Assembly (NCBI GenBank): GCA_018902385.1
Contig: JABSSW010000001.1
Span: 434,001-498,000, forward strand
Direction of reading: 5' to 3'
DNA length: 64,000 nucleotides
DNA from: Physcia stellaris
Lineage: Eukaryota > Ascomycota > Lecanoromycetes > Caliciales > Physciaceae
Shown: one piece after another, positions 1 to 11,934 of the stretch
How positions within the stretch are numbered: the stretch's first letter is position 1
Layout of the letters: each line of letters starts with the position of its first letter
Translations under genes and position numbers: made by a program
Notes under the pieces: model-generated
Seen by the model: the letters and a program-made list of their open reading frames with translations, nothing else
What the model was told of the DNA's origin: nothing
The model's database searches: none

Positions 1-2077
1 ACTCTCGGACCCAAGCAAACTCGACTCGGGAAAAGACCTCCGTGTCGACATCGTTCCCGACAAAGCGAATAAGACCCTCACTATCCGCGATACTGGAATC
101 GGCATGACTAAAGCCGTGAGTGAACTCGGCTTGACCGTCTGCTGGATGTAACTAACGAACTTTAGGACCTCGTCAACAACCTCGGCACCATTGCTCGCTC
201 CGGCACCAAACAATTCATGGAAGCTCTCACAGCCGGTGCAGATATTTCCATGATTGGCCAATTTGGTGTCGGCTTCTACTCTGCCTATCTCGTCGCTGAC
301 CGTGTAACCGTCGTATCCAAGAACAACGACGACGAGCAGTATATCTGGGAGTCTAGTGCCGGTGGTACCTTCACTTTGACCCAAGACGAGGAGGGTGAGC
401 AACTAGGCCGTGGCACAAAGATCATTCTACACTTGAAGGACGAGCAGACCGACTACTTAAACGAGAGCAAGATCAAGGAGGTCGTGAAGAAGCACTCCGA
501 GTTCATTTCTTACCCTATTTACCTCCATGTCCTCAAGGAGACCGAGAAAGAAGTCCCTGATGAGGACGCTGAGGAAACCAAGGAGGAAGAGGAAGATGGT
601 GAGAAGAAAGCCAAGATTGAAGAGGTAGAGGATGATGAAGAGGAAGACAAGGAAAAGAAGAAGAAGACCAAGAAGGTCAAGGAGAGCAAGATCGAAGAGG
701 AAGAGCTCAACAAGACGAAACCCATCTGGACACGCAACCCTCAGGATATCACCTCGGAAGAGTATGGCGCCTTCTACAAGTCGCTTTCCAAGTAAGTTCC
801 CTATCTCCCATCAATTGTGACTTCCCTAATTAGCATACAGTGATTGGGAGGATCATCTTGCTGTAAAGCATTTCTCTGTAGAGGGCCAGCTGGAATTCCG
901 CGCTATTCTATTCGTTCCCAAGCGCGCACCTTTTGATTTGTTCGAGACCAAGAAGACCAAGAACAACATCAAGCTTTATGTTCGTCGGGTTTTCATCACG
1001 GATGATGCCACTGATCTCATTCCTGAGTGGTTGAGCTTCGTTAAGGGTGTAGTTGACTCTGAGGATCTTCCCTTGAACTTATCTCGGGAAACCCTTCAAC
1101 AGAACAAGATTATGAAGGTCATCAAGAAGAACATCGTCAAGAAGACCTTGGAGCTCTTCAACGAGATTGCTGAGGATCGCGAGCAGTTCGACAAATTCTA
1201 CACGGCCTTCAGCAAGAACATCAAGCTTGGTATTCACGAAGATTCTCAGAACCGCCCTGCCCTCGCCAAGCTCCTCCGCTTCAACTCAACTAAATCAGGC
1301 GAGGAGACTACATCCCTCGCTGATTACGTTACTCGTATGTCCGAGCACCAAAAGAACATGTACTACATCACGGGAGAGTCCCTCAAGGCGGTCCAGAAGT
1401 CTCCATTCTTAGATTCCCTGAAGGAGAAGGGCTTCGAGGTCCTCTTCTTGGTTGACCCTATTGACGAGTACGCCATGACTCAGCTTAAGGAATTCGACAG
1501 CAAGAAGCTTGTGGACATTACCAAGGACTTCGAGCTCGAGGAGACAGATGAGGAGAAGAAGCAGCGCGAGACCGAAGAGAAAGAGTACGAGGGTCTCGCC
1601 AAGTCCCTCAAGAACGTCTTGGGCGATAAGGTGGAGAAGGTCGTCGTCAGCCACAAGCTCGTCGGCTCCCCTTGTGCTATCCGTACCGGCCAATTTGGCT
1701 GGTCCGCTAACATGGAACGTATCATGAAGGCCCAAGCCCTCCGCGACACGTCAATGAGCTCCTACATGTCTTCCAAGAAAACCTTTGAGATATCGCCCAA
1801 GTCTCCAATCATCAAGGAACTCAAGAAGAAGGTTGAATCCGATGGAGAGAACGACCGCACCGTCAAGTCGATCACCCAATTGCTCTTCGAAACTTCCCTC
1901 CTCGTCTCTGGTTTCACCATCGACGAGCCAGCTGGCTTTGCCGAGCGCATCCACAAGCTCGTCTCCTTGGGTCTCAATGTTGACGAAGAGGCTGAGACTA
2001 GCGAGGAGAAGGCAGCCGAAGAGTCAGAGGCACCAGCAGAGACTGCAGGTGAGAGTGCTATGGAGGAGGTTGACTAG
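1..2077 (+). CDS. hsp90: HSP90 molecular chaperone, 5' end cut by the window edge
   Basis: Cytosolic ATP-dependent chaperone that matures kinases, receptors and other clients. Exons read 1..115, 166..791 and 841..2077, with introns 116..165 and 792..840. Visible in order are the ATP-pocket segments of the N-terminal domain (DTGIGM and GVGFYS class motifs), a long Glu/Lys-rich charged linker coded around 540-710, the middle domain, and the dimerisation domain ending in MEEVD. MEEVD is the TPR-cochaperone docking signal and marks this as the cytosolic form. The first part of the N-terminal domain lies outside the window, so the true start is not visible. Reading frame is intact throughout. Identity is near certain from the family sequence. 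Confidence 0.97.
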
Positions 2078-2546
2078 AGGAACAAGGCAGGTCTCTAGCA
2101 TCTTTTATCATCATGTCGCGCTTCACGTAATACTTCTCTTCGGCTTTGTTGGCACGAGCTCATCTGGAACATTGCATATGGATCCGGAGCTTCGTGCAGC
2201 CTCTTCAAGCATGTAACCATTAGTATTTGCTGGTCCGAGCGTTCAACGGCGTGTAGGTAGAGCATTCCAAAAAGCATTGAACATTGCCTGTATCCCGTGA
2301 CTTCATCGATTACATCTTCATTCGACCCTTTAGGCCTTGAGCGCTGGTCTTGTGGGGCCATGGGGTCCACTCTGGGTGCTTTCTAATACTTACATTATCT
2401 TCAGATCTTTTCTTCTTCGACCTGACCTGCACCTTGCTCCCCACTCTCTTCTCTGAATAAGTCTCAATTGTCTGTACACTGTCGTTTTCTGTTCCTACCG
2501 TTCCCATCGTTGTCGTTCCTGCTACTTTTCTCTCGTTGATTTGACA
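2078..2546. other. Intergenic: HSP90 3' end and promoter of the secreted-protein gene
   Basis: No gene was recognised here. The second half, about 2400-2545, is pyrimidine-rich on + just before the next start codon, as is common in ascomycete core promoters. Confidence 0.5.
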
Positions 2547-4080
2547 ATGCCTTACCTTTTCCTTGTATTTCTGCTTGCCAGCTACTGTTCAGCCCTCCTG
2601 CAGGTCAACCGCGCTCAAGCAGCATTGTGCACTGTATCGATTCCTTCGTCAGCAGCCAGTCAATGGCCCCCAACCAGCACTGTGGTAAGGATGTCTTACA
2701 AGTCATGAACCCCCCAAGAACGGAGATGCTGACCCCAGATCTACTAAAGTACGTTTCTACATCTACTGCGTTGGTACCGGTCGTTTGCGGCGATTGTGAC
2801 CTAGAGGTCCAAGTTCAGTCACACCAGTGCAATGATGAGGTAAGCTATCCATCTTGTGGCCAGATCCTCGTACTGAACATCTTTAGCAAATGAATTATAC
2901 CACTACTGTCACATATGATGCCTACGTATCCACGAGCTACTCATGCTTCTCTTCAGAAGCTTTAGTAAGTCTGTCCGTTATTCCATGTGCATTAGCATCA
3001 CTGACACTTACCGAGCAGCAGATAGAGACCGGTGAATCAATTCCCAAAGTCACCATTACTCGGACTTCGGGCCCCATTCAGACCGTAACTCAGACCGTGC
3101 AAGAGATCATGACAGCAGTCAAACAACGACGTTGGAAGAGTCCGCATGGTTCACCAACGAACTATCGTGTCAAACCTACCCCAGTCCACCAATCCAAGCC
3201 ATCTGAAGATAGCCTCAAGGAGACCCCTACCGTGTCCGAGTATGAGATCTTGACAGCCGTCAAACACCGACGTTGGAATAGTCCCCATGGCTCACCAACC
3301 AACTATCGTGTCAAGCCTACCCCAGTCCACGAATCCAAGCCATCTGAAGATAGCCTCAAGGAGACCCCTACCGTGTCCGAGTATGAGATCTTGACAGCCG
3401 TCAAACACCGACGTTGGAAAAGTCCACATGGCTCACCAACTCATGGTCACACTGAGCCAAGCAGTATCTACTCAACTAAGACATTAGAATTCAGCTCCAA
3501 GGATACCACTACTTCATCTCTATCTCAGAGTAAAGACTCATCCTCCAAGACTCTGGCTACTCCTACTAGCTCAGGCTCCTGTACACCAGCTGGATCTGAC
3601 GTTACTGATACGCCCGCAAGCCGAGACGAAAATACCGGGCTACTGTTCAGATCCTCCTGCGGAGTCTCGGATGCCACATTCTCCGAATGCCCGTATCTTT
3701 GTAGCCAAGCAGGTGGAGGCTTATTCAAACAATGTAGCAAGGAAGACGTCACAGGAGATGAGCCTATTGGGCAATTTCCTCCCGTCGTGTGCACGTAAGT
3801 AGATTTCGAATTTACTTTCCTGCTCCTCTCGGTACAATGCTTCAAGCTGCGTCATTTACTCGAGAAGTTTGTTTTACGATAAAGCATCAGTCAAGAAGAA
3901 GTCCACTATAGGAAAGACTGACTCTAACTTTGGCATAGGCACTGTCTGCCTCCCTGCAAATCAATCCTAGGCAGTATACCAACCAGCGCATCGACAGCTA
4001 CTACGGCCAGCATCAATTCTTTGTCCGCCACATGCCCATTCCTTTGCACAACAAGTCCTGAGTCGGGCGGATACCATTGA
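2547..4080 (+). CDS. Secreted Ser/Thr-rich protein with internal tandem repeats and a cysteine-rich C-terminus
   Basis: Family not recognised. The model has five exons: 2547..2684, 2750..2839, 2887..2964, 3019..3794 and 3939..4080, in frame, giving about 407 residues. The ATG at 2547 is chosen because it opens a clear signal peptide (MPYLFLVFLLASYCSALL) followed by a mature, Ser/Thr/Pro-rich chain. The middle holds about 2.4 copies of a 47-residue repeat, each with a basic RRW-SPHGSPT motif. The C-terminal third has spaced cysteines in two similar CP-(F/Y)LC modules, the second created by the last exon. No GPI signal or membrane anchor is seen, so it is probably secreted or wall-associated. 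The acceptor at 2749 is preferred because the nearer CAG would give an immediate stop. Confidence 0.72.
3109..3440 (+). repeat. 141-bp in-frame tandem repeat, about 2.4 copies
   Basis: Copies begin at 3109, 3250 and 3391, and the third stops matching near 3440. Copies two and three are almost identical at the nucleotide level over their shared part, while copy one has more differences. The unit is 47 codons, so copy-number change keeps the frame. Confidence 0.9.
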
Positions 4081-5241
4081 GAGAACACCATCTTTGAGCG
4101 CGAGGGGAGCATCTAAGCTTGCCACAAATGTCTGCCGGTGTGATAGACTATGGATTAGGGATCCCTGTGCTAATAATCAGAGAGAGCTCAATCACGGGTC
4201 AGAGGAAGAGAAGATTAGAGTGAGGATTTGCAGCTTTATATGCTCTGTTGCTCCTTTGAACATTGCTAGAAATGTACGCTAGTTTCTGATACATGTGATG
4301 GAAGAATCAGCCAATGGCTTCGAATCACCTTCAACCTCCACGAGTGGCTCTCACTCCTTATAAGCATACTTGCACGCTTTAGGCTTCCTGATATGCAACG
4401 TGAAGACCCTACAATCCCTGAAGTCAGTGAAGTTTGTGGGAGCATGACTAGTTGTAGATGAGCGAGGCTAGACTTGATGCTAGGTATGGTTCGAGTCTGG
4501 GGCGATGCCGCTTATTGAACTTGTTGGCCGGCTCAGGGTCTTGGGTAGGAACCTCACGACAAGAGCAATTACCTGAGGACTACGAGTAGAGGAGCCGCAC
4601 TTTAGTGTGGGGAATAACGCTTAGTTGCAGGTTGGGAGGTCGATGTCCAGGTAACGTAATGTGACCGGACCAAACGAAAAGATGGCACCCAAGCTGTGGT
4701 CATTTAGACCCTCCAAGAGCTGTGATGGAGGCCTCCAGACGTTCTAGCAGCCGAACCATCTCTGTTCGAGAGTGGCTCGAGTGGGTATCCTAATATTTGA
4801 GGTCGCCACCCGTTATTTATGACTTAGTTAGGTAAGGGTTCAGGGTCTTGTGCGGAAGGCACAAGCGAGAATTAAAGCCGAGGGTTGATCTATTTCCGAG
4901 GATCACGCATGCAGGGTCTTAAACCCCTCGCCGCCAAACAACCACTCAAGCGCACTTCAGATCCGATCCTCAAGTCCCAACGGCCAACATTTCCCACCGC
5001 AGCCACAGAGCGAACTCACCTCTCATCGGTTTGCTCGAACAGAAAGCCATGGAGGAGCAATATTTGTGTCCGCGTTGAAGGATCCCTTCTACGAGACCTC
5101 CTGCCACACGCGGCCCCACCTGTTGAACAGAAGAGTTTGAAGTCACAGCGCCCCAACTCACAATACCGTTACAATCTGGAGACAGCTGAGTCAGTTCGCG
5201 ATACCGTTACTTACGAATGGATATACACACGCAACGGCCTA
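4081..5241. other. Intergenic and 5' region of the bHLH gene
   Basis: No gene is recognised. From about 4885 the frame of the bHLH gene stays open upstream of its chosen start, with another in-frame ATG at 4909. That extension would add 111 residues that look unlike the rest, so it is treated as leader. A phrase close to LKSQRP occurs twice in the extension, which could be chance. Confidence 0.45.
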
Positions 5242-7382
5242 ATGAACCAAACTCAGACCACTGGGTGGTCCCCCATGGTCTCAGGCCCCGATGAAGATTT
5301 CGCCAACTTTCTCGAGTTTGGCGATCTGCAATTAAATTTTCCGTTCGAGGGTATTCCTCAAAATGGGGCCAGGCAGCAAGATGCTGACGTCGCAATGGAT
5401 ACCACAATGGAGAACGTGACGGAAATGCCCGAATATGGCGAGCCACATGTGCCTCAGCAATTGAATCACTCTACCTCGAACCCGCTGTTGAATGGCTATG
5501 GTGGTAATCAAGCGCATCTTTTCGACATCCAAATCCCTACAGAGCACTTCAGTCAACATCCTCAAGCGTACGCAAAGGCTCGACCTCACTATACGCAAGG
5601 GATGGTTCCGCCTACTCCAAACAGCATTGAGATGCACGGTGGCCACCCGGCATACTACCAAATGCCCGTGCACCAGCAAGCACATATGTACGAGCACTAT
5701 CAGCGAAATCATCGAGATCAGGTATGAATGATAGTCAGGATTCTTATCTATCGTACTCATTTGAGCTAGCAGATGATCTTCACGCCCTTGGTATCGCCTG
5801 CCGTCGCTCCTCACGACGCTCAAGTTCGATATCCAGACTTCCCTCTGCCGGGGGAACAGTTCAGTCCACTGACCTCGCCAGCAATTGAAGCACAGAATCA
5901 AGCCACTCAAGCTTCCATCCAGGCGGCCATGAGAAGTTCGGATACATCAGACACGACATCTCCAATCGATCTTAATCAAGACTTCAATCCTTCGCCTCCT
6001 ATTTCCAATGCAGCACCGATACGCAGAACGCGAAGAAAGACGATGCCGACGCCAAAGAATCCTGCCAGGTCAGTCAAACAGTCGCCTGCAATGAAGCCAC
6101 AGAGCAGGAAGAAGCAGCCTTCAAGTACGACAATCCCGCCTAAGGAAGTCTCTGGCATCATAGAAGAAGCTCGCAAGGCCAAGGAGGCCGGTGCTGCAGT
6201 GTTGACCGCTTCGGGCAAAGTGCCACTCCAGTACAGTCAGGATAGCTCTGAGGCTGATTCCATCTCCCTGAACCCTTGTCGGAGATTTTGATGCCGCCAC
6301 CTGCCACCCCGAAATCCAGCTCAGATGGTCGGTCGCCATACTTGAGTGCCAAACAGCCCGGGTCTCGGCCTGCCCCTGTAATGCCTACGACTGAAGAGCC
6401 TGCAACCCCAGCGTCTTTGATGAGGATTCGGAAGCAGGCCGGAAAGGGAGCAGCTGGAGTTCACGAGCCATCCAAGCTGAAAGAACAGGCAGCATTGGCG
6501 CAGTCAGAACATGAACAGATCATGGAGGACATAGCACTGCCCGAACCTGCGAAGGGTGCAAGACCAAAGCTGGCACCTATCAAGACCGTTGAAGTGGGTG
6601 ACGATCAAGTAACTCCGACCATGACCGGGCAAAAGACACCCAAGATCGGGACAGCCAGTGCTCCTCTGACTGCAACCAGCTCTGTCTTCCCAAGTCCTCA
6701 ATTCAAAGCTATGGCATCTCCAAGTACTACAGGGCCGAGCAAACGGCCAGAATCCAAAGCTTTCGGTCGAGAAAATAAGAAGAGGAACAGTAGCAGCTCT
6801 GTTCAAGTCAGCCCTGCTTTACGTCCTAGAATCTCACCCAGTATCAAGCCTCTTCTTCCAGAAGGCAGTAAGTGTTCAAGCCTATGAAAGCTGTTGAGTT
6901 ACTGACACTTTACAGCCACTGTATCGCCTGAAACCTCGGCCCTTTTGCTAGCCTCCAAGTCCAATTACCAGAACATTCTTGAGGGCACCCACCTTCCTGG
7001 TGTATCTTATCCTGAGAACCTTTCTACAAATCTAACATCAAAACGAACTTCACACAAGCTTGCGGAACAAGGTCGCCGTAACCGCATCAATACCGCTTTA
7101 CAGGAAATGGCATCACTCTTACCTCCTACTACTCCGTCTATGAACGGTAATAGTGTCAAGTCGTCGTCTGGAAACCTAAAGGATGGATCACAGGTTACGG
7201 ATACGCTATTGACAGGTACCGCAGCGCAGCAAAGTAATAGCAAAGCAAGTACCGTTGAGTTGGCGACCGAATATATCAAAAGCCTACAGCAGGAGTTGAC
7301 GGATGTTAAAGGCAGACTTGAGGCAGCCGAGAAGAAGCTGGGGACAATCAATGGACCGAGTTTGCCAAACAGCACCGAGTGA
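5242..7382 (+). CDS. bHLH transcription factor of the NUC-1/PHO4/PalcA type; one apparent frame break
   Basis: Probable nuclear DNA-binding regulator. Exons are 5242..5721, 5773..6867 and 6916..7382. The N-terminus has an acidic segment (DEDFANFLEFGDL), followed by a long disordered Ser/Pro/Lys region. A C-terminal bHLH (basic part HKLAEQGRRNRIN) leads into helix 2 and a leucine-zipper-like coil. The basic region carries the His/Glu/Arg pattern expected for CACGTG binding, as in the fungal phosphate-starvation regulators. Near 6273-6275 the reading moves into another frame: adding one C to the CCC run restores a continuous protein of about 680 residues, PLSEILMPPPATPK following directly. A 65-nt non-canonical intron (6220..6284) would also bridge the frames but would skip 21 plausible codons. 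Exact physiological role is inferred. Confidence 0.8.
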
Positions 7383-7916
7383 GTGGCAGAAGGCGTTTTG
7401 TCAGGCGTGGCTTATTATTTGAGTGGATTCACCTATGGCTCTGGGCGGCTTATCCTGTGGACGAACAGTTTGGCGTTCTGGTGCAAACGATATCCATGGC
7501 TGCCAATGATTGATTGACCCATTTGATGGCTACTTCATGTATGATATAAAGCAAAAGTAATCTCATGTGATTTTCCACATACGAGTGAGCAAACTTCTAC
7601 CGCGCGCGCAAGAAGCTGAGCCAAGGAACGATCCGATTTGCTACGTTCTATGAGCCCTTTCTTGTATTTTAAAATCAGATCCCAGGTTAGTATCGAATAG
7701 TAAGCGTGCGTGCGTTTTTCAAGAGGGAGACAACGGTGTCACGTGATATCAAACTCATTCACTTCCGTGTACCTTAGTTACTTTGTTAGCGCTAGCCACT
7801 TGACAGTATCTTCAACAGGGCCCTTTCACTCCAAGGTAAACCCACTACATACTGTGCCAAATCGGCCACGGCTCAGTAGCTAAAACTCTACAAAACAAGA
7901 TCCCCTACAACCTAAG
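7383..7916 (+). promoter_or_regulatory. Intergenic region and CWC22 promoter
   Basis: Holds the bHLH 3' end and the CWC22 upstream region. A CACGTG palindrome lies at 7740..7745, about 170 bp before the CWC22 start. A purine/pyrimidine-alternating GCGCGC stretch is near 7604. No gene was seen. Confidence 0.4.
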
Positions 7917-10401
7917 ATGCAGTCAGCGGTGCGAATCCCTACGCCGCCGCCCGCTTCAGAGCTACCCACCCGAAAGCGCTCATTGTCTCGTTCGCCATCT
8001 CCTGCACGCCGCGTCCGAAATTTCCCGCTTCAAGATGTTGACCCAAATCGTCAAGATGAGCGTCATCGTCAGCTCACTGAACGCCTGCGTCAAAAGGAGG
8101 AGCATGCCGCAGCGAAGCCGAAGACTGAAGAGGAGAAGCAGGCATCTGCTAAAGCCGAGTATGAGAAATTATTGAACATGCGCAGTGGTGGGACGTATAT
8201 TCCACCAGCTAGATTACGAGCGCTGCAGGCGCAGATCACGGATAAGACGAGTAAGGAGTACCAGAGGATGGCATGGGAGGCATTAAAGGTAAGCATTTGG
8301 GACGTCATCGAACAATTTTCGAATCTTTGCTCATACCATATCTAGAAATCCATAAATGGTCTTGTCAACAAAGTCAACGTTTCAAACATCAAGCACATTG
8401 TACCCGAATTGTTTGGGGAGAATCTAGTACGTGGGCGAGGCTTGTTCTGCCGCAGCTTGATGAAAGCGCAATCACTCAGCATACCTTACACGCCAATCTT
8501 CGCCGCCTTGGCCGCCATTGTCAACACTAAGTTACCTCAAGTGGGCGAACTCTTGGTGAAACGGCTAGTCATGCAATTTCGACGAGCCTTCAAACGCAAC
8601 GACAAGCTTGTTTGCCTGTCCTCCGCTACCTTCATTGCCCATCTGGTCAACCAGCAAGTCGTTAGGGAAACCTTGGTAGCAATGATCCTTCTATTGTTAT
8701 TGAACAAACCGACGGACGATAGCGTGGAGATAGCCGTAGGCCTGACTAGGGAGGTTGGGCAGTTTTTAGAAGAAATGAATCCTCCGATAGCCTTGGCTGT
8801 ATTCGACCAGTTCCGAAACATCCTTCATGAGCAAGACATTGACAAAAGAGTTCAGTACATGATCGAAGTTCTTTTCCAAGTTAGAAAGGACAAGTACAAA
8901 GACAACCTTGCAATCAAGGAGGAGCTGGATCTAGTGGAAGAGGAAGATCAGATTACGCATCAAATAGGGCTTGAAGACGAGATCGATGTAGAAGATGGAA
9001 AAAATGTCTTCAAATTCGATCCAGATTGGCAGGAGAACGAAGATGCATACAAGAAACTGAAGGCAGAGATTCTAGGAGAAGCCGAAGGCAGCGACGACGA
9101 CGAAGAGTACGAAAGCGGAGAAAGCTCGGATGATGAAGAAGCCAAAGAAGAACGAGAGTTGGAGATCAAAGACCAGACAAACACAGATCTTGTCAACTTG
9201 CGGCGAACAATCTGTATGTTTCTTACCGCTGCGCTGCCATTGCCCACGCTAACCCCTTTCCCCAGATCTTACCGTGATGTCTTCTGTCGATTTTGAAGAA
9301 GCTGCACACAAGTTGATGAAGGTTAACTTGCCGGCTGGTCAAGAAGGAGAACTACCTTCCATGATCATTGAAATGTGCAGCCAAGAAAGAACCTACGGCA
9401 AGTTCTTTGGCCTCATCTCCGAACGCTTCAGCCGCCTCAACCGCCTCTGGAAAGAACTATTCGAGAATGCCTTCACCCACTACTATGACACGATTCATCG
9501 TTACGAAACTAATCGCCTCCGTAACATTGCCCGCCTCTTCGGCCACCTCCTCAGCTCCGATGCTATAGGCTGGCACGTACTTTCAATTATCCACCTAAAC
9601 GAAGACGAAACCACCTCCAGCAGCCGTATCTTCATCAAGATACTCTTCCAAGACCTCTCTGAAGCAATGGGTATGGGAACCCTCCAAGCGCGCCTGAAAG
9701 ACGACATCCTCCGCCCTAGCTTCGACGGCATCTTCCCCATGGACCACGCCAACCAGCGCAACACCCGTTTCGCAATCAATTACTTCACCAGTATCGGCAT
9801 GGGCGGTCTCACAGAGGAAATGCGCGAACATCTCCAAAACGCGCCCAAACCTGCTCCCGTCGCTCTCCCTCCCCCGGCATCGACCTCCAGCTCGCGCAGC
9901 TCCTCCGTCTCTAGCTATTCTTCCTATACCGGCTCCTCTCGCTCCTACTCGCGCTCGAGATCACCGTCGCGAGATAGACGCCGACGTCCCGCACGATCGC
10001 CGTCGAGATCCATAACCCCGCCTCGACGACGCCAGCGATCGATCACGCCTCCGAAACGCAATGGCCGCTCCATCACTCCTCCGCAACGCAACATCAACGG
10101 CAACGGCTACCGGAGAGGCCGCTCCCGCTCACGGTCCTACTCAACCTCCATCTCTCGCTCACGAACTCCACCTCGCCGCCGCGCACGCTCGTATTCGAGC
10201 TCGAGATCTCGCTCTCCGCCTCCGAGGCGTAGGAGAGACTCGGTGAGCCGCTCCCCTCCGCCACGGAGGAGGCGCAGTCCTTCGTACTCACGCTCGCCGC
10301 CGGGGAGGAAGACGAGGGGAGAGCCGATGGGGAGGGAGCAGGTCAAGAGGAGGAGGAATAGTTCGAGTCTGTCGAGGGAGGCGGGGTGGAGGAGGAGGTA
10401 G
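7917..10401 (+). CDS. CWC22: Pre-mRNA splicing factor CWC22
   Basis: Spliceosome component (Prp19-associated/Bact complex) required for the first catalytic step, acting in the nucleus. Exons are 7917..8288, 8346..9213 and 9266..10401, in frame, about 791 residues. Order of parts: an Arg/Ser-containing N-tail; a MIF4G domain starting near residue 125 (joined across intron 1 as [16 protein letters not shown]); an acidic Asp/Glu linker near residues 380-410; an MA3 domain ([15 protein letters not shown] and following); then a long Arg/Ser/Pro tail of about 180 residues. The RS-rich tail is larger than in yeast but like metazoan and filamentous-fungal homologues. The last 200 nt of the coding strand become strongly G-rich after a C-rich stretch. 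Confidence 0.93.
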
Positions 10402-10881
10402 GTATTTGTCAAGGGGTGAGGAAAGGCGGGACGGTGTGTGCAGGCTTCGAGGTGGGAAGGAGAGCCTCGGCCGAGGACACTGGAGGGAGAGGTTTTGATA
10501 TCTTCAATAACTCCAAGAGACCTCCATAATCCTGCAATGTGGTCTTTTTCCTGTTAGATGACCGACTCACTCTATTTCTAGGGTGATATCTCTTAGAACT
10601 CATTCTCAAACCACTATCCGTGTTTCCTTTTTCTTCTCTCTTCTCTGCGCCCTTGCTCCTATCCTTATTCCTATTTCGTGAGCCCACGAGCAACGGGACC
10701 AGCCTCTAGGGAATTTCGGATGGTTGACGGTGGAGTTACCACGAACAGCATCTCAAATCTCCCATCAAATATCCTACTCGTTTCCGCTTCCGATGGTTCC
10801 CTCAACCTCAACACCAACTCCAACTCCAATCCCAACTCCAAAATTACCATGGTCCGGTGCGGTGCTATCCTGCCTTCCCTG

Positions 10882-11026
10882 CGTACCCGTCTCTGACACA
10901 AGACATATAAAGACGACATAAAAATGCAATCACCTTCTGCTGTCGCGCTCAGGTCAGAGAATTGTAGATCTGTCGGTGTTTTTTAAAGGATAGTATCACT
11001 TACGACCGGATTGTGGGATAACGCGA
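10882..11026 (+). repeat. Diverged direct duplication, copy 1
   Basis: Shares ordered blocks with copy 2 at 11413..11540: GTACCCGTCTCTG, a run ending AGACGACAT, GATCTGTCGGTG, and a GGGATAA-A-CG block. Spacing between copies is about 530 bp. Confidence 0.7.
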
Positions 11027-11412
11027 TCTTGATACAGAGAGAAGGGGGGGAGAAGAGATTGCGTTTGTTGTTTGTTGTTTGTTTCTATATACTTGTGAGT
11101 TTGCCTTACTCGCAATTCCACCAACTACGGGTCTTTGACGGGATGGAGAAGGGGTGCTGGAATGAAGAATGAAGGGATGGGATTGATGGAGGCTGGAAGG
11201 GGGAATGGATGGTGGAAGGTTACTACGATCATCGGAGAATTGGTAGAAGATAGAGATGTTGAGGGGGGAAAACGGTGGCGAGAAAAGCAACAAGCAGCCA
11301 GACTCATCCCATCACGGGGAAGTCTACTTATGACCTGCAGTACTCGTAGCATTATCTCACGGCTATCTTGCGTCTGATGCATCGTTACCAATCCATCCAT
11401 TGCGACAAAACG

Positions 11413-11540
11413 TGTACCCGTCTCTGGCGCAAAGCATATGAAGACGACATGAAAAAAAAAAAAAATTCGTTCCAGGTTGGGTAATCGTGGATCTGTCGGT
11501 GATAGCACCCACTTCCGACCAGGCCCTGGGATAAAACGAA
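11413..11540 (+). repeat. Diverged direct duplication, copy 2
   Basis: Matches copy 1 in block order, but has an expanded A-run after AAGACGACATG and small indels. Neither copy has a supported reading frame. Confidence 0.7.
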
Positions 11541-11934
11541 ATATTCACTTTCGATACATGCATGGAACTTTACATGCCAAAGCTGAAGGAGGGAATTTCA
11601 TGAAATACTACTGCATCGATGAAGAAAAATCTCTCAAATTGCCCCATCCACAGAGTCCTGCTTTTCCTCTATGAAAATGGTATATACAAAGTATTAAGTC
11701 TAGACTGAAGAAAGAACAGGAAGAAGGGAGAGAAAATACGCCGCCAACCCGCCCATCCCATCCCGTCCCATCCCGTCCCACACGTACCGGTCTAATGCAG
11801 TGGTATAAAGCTTCCCAACGAAGAGCAAAGACGGTCCTAACGTGAACAACCCCCTCTTCCGAAAGGTAGGGTCAAGAGAAAATATATACAACAGAAGCGA
11901 AAAAAAAAGTGGGGCAAAACCATTCATTCACCCA

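Larger units (their letters stand above)
10402..11934. other. Intergenic, 1.5 kb, with a diverged direct duplication
   Basis: No convincing gene. It contains two related segments listed separately, a short AACTCC-type simple repeat near 10810-10842, polypurine stretches near 11040 and 11135-11290, an A-run near 11452, and a CCCAT/CCCGT simple repeat near 11755-11780 just downstream of the GPI-protein stop. Confidence 0.5.

Noticed and set aside
519-737. Ser-rich minus-strand frame opposite HSP90
   Set aside because: It is the reverse of the Glu/Lys charged linker; the HSP90 frame is certain.
4440-4515. Possible tRNA, from a GGTTCGAGTC box near 4487
   Set aside because: No matching seven-base acceptor stem or anticodon arm could be formed around it.
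10061-10412. Alternative-frame Arg/Ser proteins over the CWC22 tail
   Set aside because: RS-coding DNA is open in several frames; only the CWC22 frame connects to MIF4G and MA3.
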